Shown piece by piece: positions 5,248-7,508 of a stretch of DNA of 7,508 bases. Position 1 is the stretch's first letter; each line of letters begins with the position of its first letter. Both the position numbers and the translations under genes were made by a program. The DNA comes from QHWK01 sp035315685 (GTDB taxonomy: Bacteria > Acidobacteriota > Vicinamibacteria > Vicinamibacterales > CAVVIG01): the NCBI GenBank assembly GCA_035315685.1, contig DATFXR010000018.1, positions 1 through 7,508 of the forward strand. The letters are read 5' to 3'. The notes below the pieces were generated by a model. The model was not told the DNA's origin. It worked only from the letters and a program-made list of their open reading frames with translations, and searched no databases.

Positions 5248-6402
5248 ATGAAGTTCATCGGACTCGTCCTCAAGAGCGCGCGCCGCAGCAAGCGGCGCAC
5301 GGCGCTGACGATTCTCAGCGTCGCGCTGGCGGTGTTCCTGTTCTCGGCGCTGCGCGCCGTTCTCGAGGGGTTCGACGCGGTGTCCGCCGCCAGCTCCGCC
5401 CAGCGGCTCGTCACCATCAGGTCGACGTCGATGATCTTCTCGATGCCGACCAGCCACGGCGAGATCATCCGCAGCACGCCGGGCGTGCAGGACGTCACCT
5501 GGGCGAACTGGTTCGGCGGCATCTACAAGGATCCGAAAAATTTCTTCGGACAGTTCGCGGTCGAACCCGAGAGCTATCTGCGGATGTACCCGGAGATCCT
5601 GCTGTCGCCCGAGGAAAAGAAGGCCTTTCTGGACGATCGCACCGGCTGCATCGTCGGCGACGGGCTGGCGAAGAAGTACAGCTGGAACATCGGCGACAGG
5701 ATCGTCCTGCAGCCCGGGATCCCCGTTTACGGCAGCCAGGATTATCCGTTCACCATCCGCGGCATCTATCGCGCCGGCAGCAGCGCCGTCGACAACCAGT
5801 CGATGATGTTCCATTGGAAGTACGCCGACGAGCGCAGCCTGCAGAAAGGCGAGGTGGGCTGGTACGTCACCCGGGTCGCCGATCCGGATCGCGCCGTCCA
5901 GGTTGCCGGCACCATCGATCAGAAGTTCGCGAACTCGCCGTATGAGACGAAGACCGACACCGAGCAGGCGTTCTCGGCGCAGTTCGCCTCGATGCTCGGC
6001 AATCTCAACGTCCTGCTCGGGAGCGTTGCACTCGCCGTCGTGCTGACGACGCTGTTCGTCGCCGGCAATACGATGGCGATGTCGGTCAGGGAACGGACAA
6101 CTGAAATCGCCGTCATGCGCACGCTCGGGTTTCCGTCCGCGACGATTTTCCTGCTGGTCGTCGGCGAAGGCGTCCTCGTTGCCGTCGTCGGCGGCATCAT
6201 CGGCGGCGCGCTCGCGCGGATGGTGATCAACGCCGAAGCGCTCGGGCTTGCCGGCGGATTCATTCCGGCCTTCGGCGTCAGCAACGGCAATGTCGTCGTC
6301 GGACTGGGGTTGAGCCTGGTGATCGGTCTGCTGGCAGCGGTGATTCCGGCGACGATGGCGTCGCGGCTGAAGATCGTGGACGCGCTGCGTCGCGTCGCGT
6401 AG
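5248..6402 (+). CDS. FtsX/MacB-type ABC transporter permease (first of two)
   Basis: A 384-residue membrane subunit with the MacB layout: a short basic N-terminus, TM1 at about 19-39, a large periplasmic domain (about 40-250), then TM2 about 256-278, TM3 about 299-321 and TM4 about 349-371. The cytoplasmic turn between TM2 and TM3 carries the conserved-type motif VRERTTEIAVMRTLGFPSAT, expected to contact the ATPase. The C-terminus ends SRLKIVDALRRVA, as usual in FtsX-fold permeases. A strong GAGGAG at 5236-5241 lies six bases before the ATG. The gene follows the ATPase and is separated from a second permease by a palindromic repeat. It is shorter in sequence reach than E. coli MacB because the ATPase is separate. 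Family assignment is firm. Confidence 0.93.
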   Translation: MKFIGLVLKSARRSKRRTALTILSVALAVFLFSALRAVLEGFDAVSAASSAQRLVTIRSTSMIFSMPTSHGEIIRSTPGVQDVTWANWFGGIYKDPKNFFGQFAVEPESYLRMYPEILLSPEEKKAFLDDRTGCIVGDGLAKKYSWNIGDRIVLQPGIPVYGSQDYPFTIRGIYRAGSSAVDNQSMMFHWKYADERSLQKGEVGWYVTRVADPDRAVQVAGTIDQKFANSPYETKTDTEQAFSAQFASMLGNLNVLLGSVALAVVLTTLFVAGNTMAMSVRERTTEIAVMRTLGFPSATIFLLVVGEGVLVAVVGGIIGGALARMVINAEALGLAGGFIPAFGVSNGNVVVGLGLSLVIGLLAAVIPATMASRLKIVDALRRVA

Positions 6403-6414
6403 CAGAGACGGAAA

Positions 6415-6500
6415 GGGGACTGGAGCTGGAGACTGGGAGCTTGGGACTGGGAACGAGCGCTCGAACAGCGTAGCCCCCAGCCCCCAGCCCCCCAGTCCCC
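6415..6500. repeat. 86-bp G-rich/C-rich palindromic repeat element between the two permease genes
   Basis: The outermost arms GGGGACTGG (6415-6423) and CCAGTCCCC (6492-6500) are exact reverse complements. The centre is the perfect palindrome CGAGCGCTCG (6454-6463). Between them the left arm iterates GACTGGGA/GAGCTTGG-like words and the right arm iterates AGCCCCC, so the arms pair imperfectly over most of their length. It fills the gap between the permease stop (6402) and the next ATG (6511). No T-run follows, so it is not an obvious terminator. It shares its plan with the repeat at 2280-2342: a G-rich arm, a short centre and a C-rich arm. Confidence 0.85.
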
Positions 6501-6510
6501 ACGCAATCAC

Positions 6511-7508
6511 ATGGGACTGATCACCAACTACAACCTGCGCTCGATGGTCGTCCGCAAGGGGACGGCGGCGATGACCGCGATGGGCATTGCCATGGTCGTC
6601 GCGGTGTTCGTGATGACGATGGCGATCGCGCAAGGCTTCCGCGGCGCGCTCGTCGCCAGCGGATCCAACGACAACGCGATCCTGCTGCGCAAGGGATCGA
6701 CGTCGGAAACAGTGAGCGCGGTGCTCAAGCCACAGCTGCCGCTGATCGAGTCGATGCCGCAGGTGGCCCGGTCGGCCGACAACCATCCGCTCGCCTCACC
6801 CGAGCTCGTCGTGATCATCTCGCTGCCGCGCGCCTCCGACAATCAGCCGGCCAACGTGCCGCTGCGCGGCGTCGGCCCGCGCGCCTTCGACGTGCGCAAC
6901 ACACTCCAGTTCGTCGAGGGCCGCCGTTTCGCGCCGGGGATGCGCGAGATCAACGTCGGCAAGCAGGCGGCGATCCGCTTCAAGGGCCTCACCCTGGGCA
7001 GCGACGTGCGGTTCGGCAGCGCGGTCTGGAAAGTGGTCGGCATCTTCACTGCAGACGACGCCTCGTTCGAATCGGAGGTGTGGGGCGACGTCGATCTGAT
7101 GATGCCGGCGTTCCAGCGCAACGGTTATCAGTCGGTCACCGTGAAGCTGCTCGATCCGACGGCGTTCGAGTCGTTCCAGGCGGCGGTCGGCAACGACCCG
7201 CGGCTCGATCTCAAGCCCGATCGCGAGCGCGACTACTACGAAGGACAGTCGGCGACCACCGGTACGCTGATCCGGATCTTCGCAATCTTCGTCACCACGA
7301 TTCTGTCGATTGGCGCGGTGTTCGGCGCCGTGAACACGATGTATGCTGCGGTGGCCTACCGGACGCGCGAGATCGGCACGCTGCGCGCGCTCGGGTTCTC
7401 GCGATTGCGCATCGTGACCGCCTTTCTCGCCGAGTCGGTGGCGCTGGCCCTGATTGGCGGCGTGATTGGCTGCATGATCGCATTACCGGTCCACGGGCTG
7501 TCGACCGG
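6511..7508 (+). CDS. FtsX/MacB-type ABC transporter permease, second copy (truncated by right edge)
   Basis: The frame is open from the ATG at 6511 for 332 codons to the window end. TM1 is at about 20-42 (Met/Val/Ala-rich), followed by a periplasmic domain with TLVGP-type motifs such as PLRGVGPRAFDVRN and a strand-rich core. TM2 is about 253-279 (RIFAIFVTTILSIGAVFGAVNT), then the cytoplasmic turn AYRTREIGTLRALGFSRLRI and TM3 at about 309-330. TM4 and the C-terminus should lie past the edge; family members run to about 380-410 residues. It is clearly a paralogue-type partner of the first permease but very different in sequence, so the two probably pair as a heterodimer around the single ATPase. 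No Shine-Dalgarno precedes the ATG; the sequence there is the C-rich arm of the repeat plus ten bases. No other in-frame start upstream looks better. Confidence 0.92.
   Translation, partial: MGLITNYNLRSMVVRKGTAAMTAMGIAMVVAVFVMTMAIAQGFRGALVASGSNDNAILLRKGSTSETVSAVLKPQLPLIESMPQVARSADNHPLASPELVVIISLPRASDNQPANVPLRGVGPRAFDVRNTLQFVEGRRFAPGMREINVGKQAAIRFKGLTLGSDVRFGSAVWKVVGIFTADDASFESEVWGDVDLMMPAFQRNGYQSVTVKLLDPTAFESFQAAVGNDPRLDLKPDRERDYYEGQSATTGTLIRIFAIFVTTILSIGAVFGAVNTMYAAVAYRTREIGTLRALGFSRLRIVTAFLAESVALALIGGVIGCMIALPVHGLST

Noticed and set aside
6415..6500. Intrinsic terminator ending the transporter operon after the first permease
   Set aside because: No T-run follows the C-rich arm, and the next gene belongs to the same transporter.
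4621..6786. A 721-codon open frame on the minus strand across the ATPase and both permeases
   Set aside because: It lies opposite three well-recognised genes with intact motifs. Its product is rich in Arg, His and Asp with no fold, which is typical of the antisense of GC3-biased codons.

Overview
The window is high-GC DNA (about two-thirds G+C by eye) with dense, strongly GC3-biased genes. The protein styles and the GGGGCT/GAACC-type repeat elements between genes suggest an Acidobacteriota-like soil bacterium, perhaps of the Vicinamibacteria. That placement rests on recollection of family style, not on a search. No rRNA, tRNA, CRISPR array, transposase or integrase was seen.

Layout: (1) Positions 1-452, minus strand, hold the N-terminal 150 codons of a secreted protein that runs off the left edge exactly at an HExxH-type zinc protease motif. 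(2) A divergent intergenic region (453-791) separates it from a plus-strand run of genes. (3) An ECF sigma factor (792-1358) overlaps by 8 nt a membrane-anchored zinc-finger anti-sigma factor (1351-2274). The cytoplasmic linker of the anti-sigma factor appears to be built from repeat DNA that normally looks intergenic. (4) A hairpin repeat (2280-2342) precedes an exported TlpA/ResA-like thioredoxin (2357-2902). (5) A 74-residue Cys-containing protein (2918-3142) has a perfect TATAAT seven bases before its ATG and no Shine-Dalgarno, so it is probably leaderless. (6) A MacAB-like ABC export module follows: membrane fusion protein (3194-4495), ATPase (4498-5193), first FtsX/MacB-type permease (5248-6402), an 86-bp palindromic repeat (6415-6500), and a second, divergent permease (6511 to the right edge, truncated).

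How the parts may work together: the sigma/anti-sigma pair is a classic envelope-signal switch, with the anti-sigma factor holding the sigma factor at the membrane until its periplasmic domain perceives something. The next gene is an exported thiol-disulfide protein, and the periplasmic domain carries several Cys and His residues, so a redox or metal cue is possible but not shown. The adaptor, ATPase and two permeases form a tripartite-type efflux system in which the two permeases may pair as a heterodimer.

Nothing here is clearly a new system. The most unusual signals are a dispersed palindromic/tandem repeat family present three times in 5 kb, once apparently domesticated inside a coding sequence, and the probable leaderless small Cys protein. 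The two edge-truncated genes were found by translating the sequence to the window ends.
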